Assembly: GCF_026627445.1 (NCBI RefSeq)
Contig: NZ_JAPNLJ010000032.1
Location: forward strand, 1 to 64,000
Direction of reading: 5' to 3'
DNA: 64,000 nt
Source: Streptomyces sp. H27-H1
GTDB taxonomy: Bacteria > Actinomycetota > Actinomycetes > Streptomycetales > Streptomycetaceae
Made by a program: the position numbers and the translations under genes. The first letter of the stretch is position 1; the number at the start of each line of letters is the position of its first letter. Positions 63,686 to 64,000 of this stretch are shown here, one piece after another. The notes under the pieces were generated by a model. It saw nothing but the letters and a program-made list of their open reading frames with translations. It was not told the origin of the DNA and made no database searches.

Positions 63686-64000
63686 TCAGCCCTTGCGGCG
63701 CGCGGCCCAGACGGTGCGCCCGGTACGCACGGCGAGGTCCTCGCGGCGCAGGATGCTCTGGGGGCCGTCGGTGTCGAGCAGCTGGTCGAGCGCCTCGAGG
63801 TCCTCGGGCGGGAGCACCTGGACGACGCTGCGGCGAAGGCGGACCAGGCTGCCGAGGGCGTACGCGCCGACGGCCTCGCTGCGGGAGCCCTCGATGTTCA
63901 CGGTGATCACGCGGTCCCCGTCGAGGGTGAATCCGGCCGCGGTGAGCTTCGGCCCCCAGTCGGCGCCGCGGTGGGGCACGTGCTCGGCGTGGTAGCTCTC
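63686..64000 (-). CDS. C-terminal part of a methyltransferase-like protein (cut by window edge)
   Basis: Reading continues off the right edge; the last 104 residues are visible. They begin ESYHAEHVPHRGADW and include ITVNIEGSRSEAVGAYALGS and the end LAVRTGRTVWAARR, the C-terminal region of a SAM-dependent methyltransferase as I remember it. The SAM-binding part lies outside. A GTG at 63979 is not a convincing start since the residues before it fit the protein. Confidence 0.55.
   Translation of the reverse strand, partial: ESYHAEHVPHRGADWGPKLTAAGFTLDGDRVITVNIEGSRSEAVGAYALGSLVRLRRSVVQVLPPEDLEALDQLLDTDGPQSILRREDLAVRTGRTVWAARRKG

Overview
The window is chromosomal DNA of a streptomycete or very close relative. 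GC is very high with a strong G/C preference at third codon positions, GTG starts are common, and the gene set is typical: class III lanthipeptide morphogen genes (SapB/AmfS type), a WhiB-like protein, many RsbW-like ATPases and STAS proteins, a SigB/SigF-type sigma factor, PucR and MocR regulators, and an Rpf-like secreted transglycosylase. The mix of regulators, small stress proteins, pseudogenes and one insertion sequence suggests a variable, chromosome-arm-like region rather than a housekeeping core.

Layout. 1-3.7 kb: a signalling operon on the minus strand (STAS protein, NarL-type regulator, PAS histidine kinase, receiver-only regulator) that abuts a fragment of an FtsX-like permease; an RsbW-like ATPase lies opposite. 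3.9-11.2 kb: a DUF6247 gene pair, a decayed carboxymuconolactone decarboxylase, a PEP-mutase/isocitrate-lyase-family enzyme, a frameshifted MocR regulator, a TetR regulator, an acetyltransferase and a 14-TM efflux pump. 11.2-19.9 kb: cell-envelope and stress genes (Gly/Cys-rich membrane peptide, Rpf-like protein, LolA/LprG-like secreted protein, BrkB/YihY membrane protein, CsbD, two PRC-barrel proteins, DUF3618/DUF4235 pair, MscS channel, polysaccharide deacetylase). 20.5-26.8 kb: a PucR regulator divergent from a five-gene Liv-type ABC importer with overlapping reading frames. 26.9-34.4 kb: assorted enzymes (DUF7916, DUF4230, YCF48-like, GH16, NmrA-like, intradiol dioxygenase, N-formylglutamate amidohydrolase).

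34.5-45.4 kb is a partner-switching stress-signalling region: an ANTAR/GAF/PAS/PP2C phosphatase and a giant soluble hybrid kinase carrying five 92-residue HAMP repeats (ATGA overlap), then an RsbW-like ATPase, a STAS antagonist, a SigB/SigF-type sigma factor, a second STAS protein, a MEDS-ATPase and another ATPase. 46.4-53.5 kb is a complete ram/amf-type cluster: RamR-like regulator, two ABC half-transporters, a 42-residue RamS prepeptide and the RamC synthetase. 53.6-61.8 kb holds a VanZ-like protein, a second BrkB protein, a fourth RsbW-like ATPase, a third PRC-barrel paralogue, an SH3 protein, a WhiB-like protein, small membrane proteins, a TetR-SRPBCC fusion regulator and a second efflux pump. 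61.8-62.8 kb is an IS5-family element with perfect 28-bp ends, inserted between that pump and a TetR gene. The right edge cuts a methyltransferase-like gene.

The genes best read as working together are the ram cluster (make, export and regulate a SapB-like surfactant peptide), the sigma/anti-sigma/STAS/PP2C block, the Liv importer with PucR, and the scattered small stress proteins, of which CsbD has a SigB-type promoter-like sequence.
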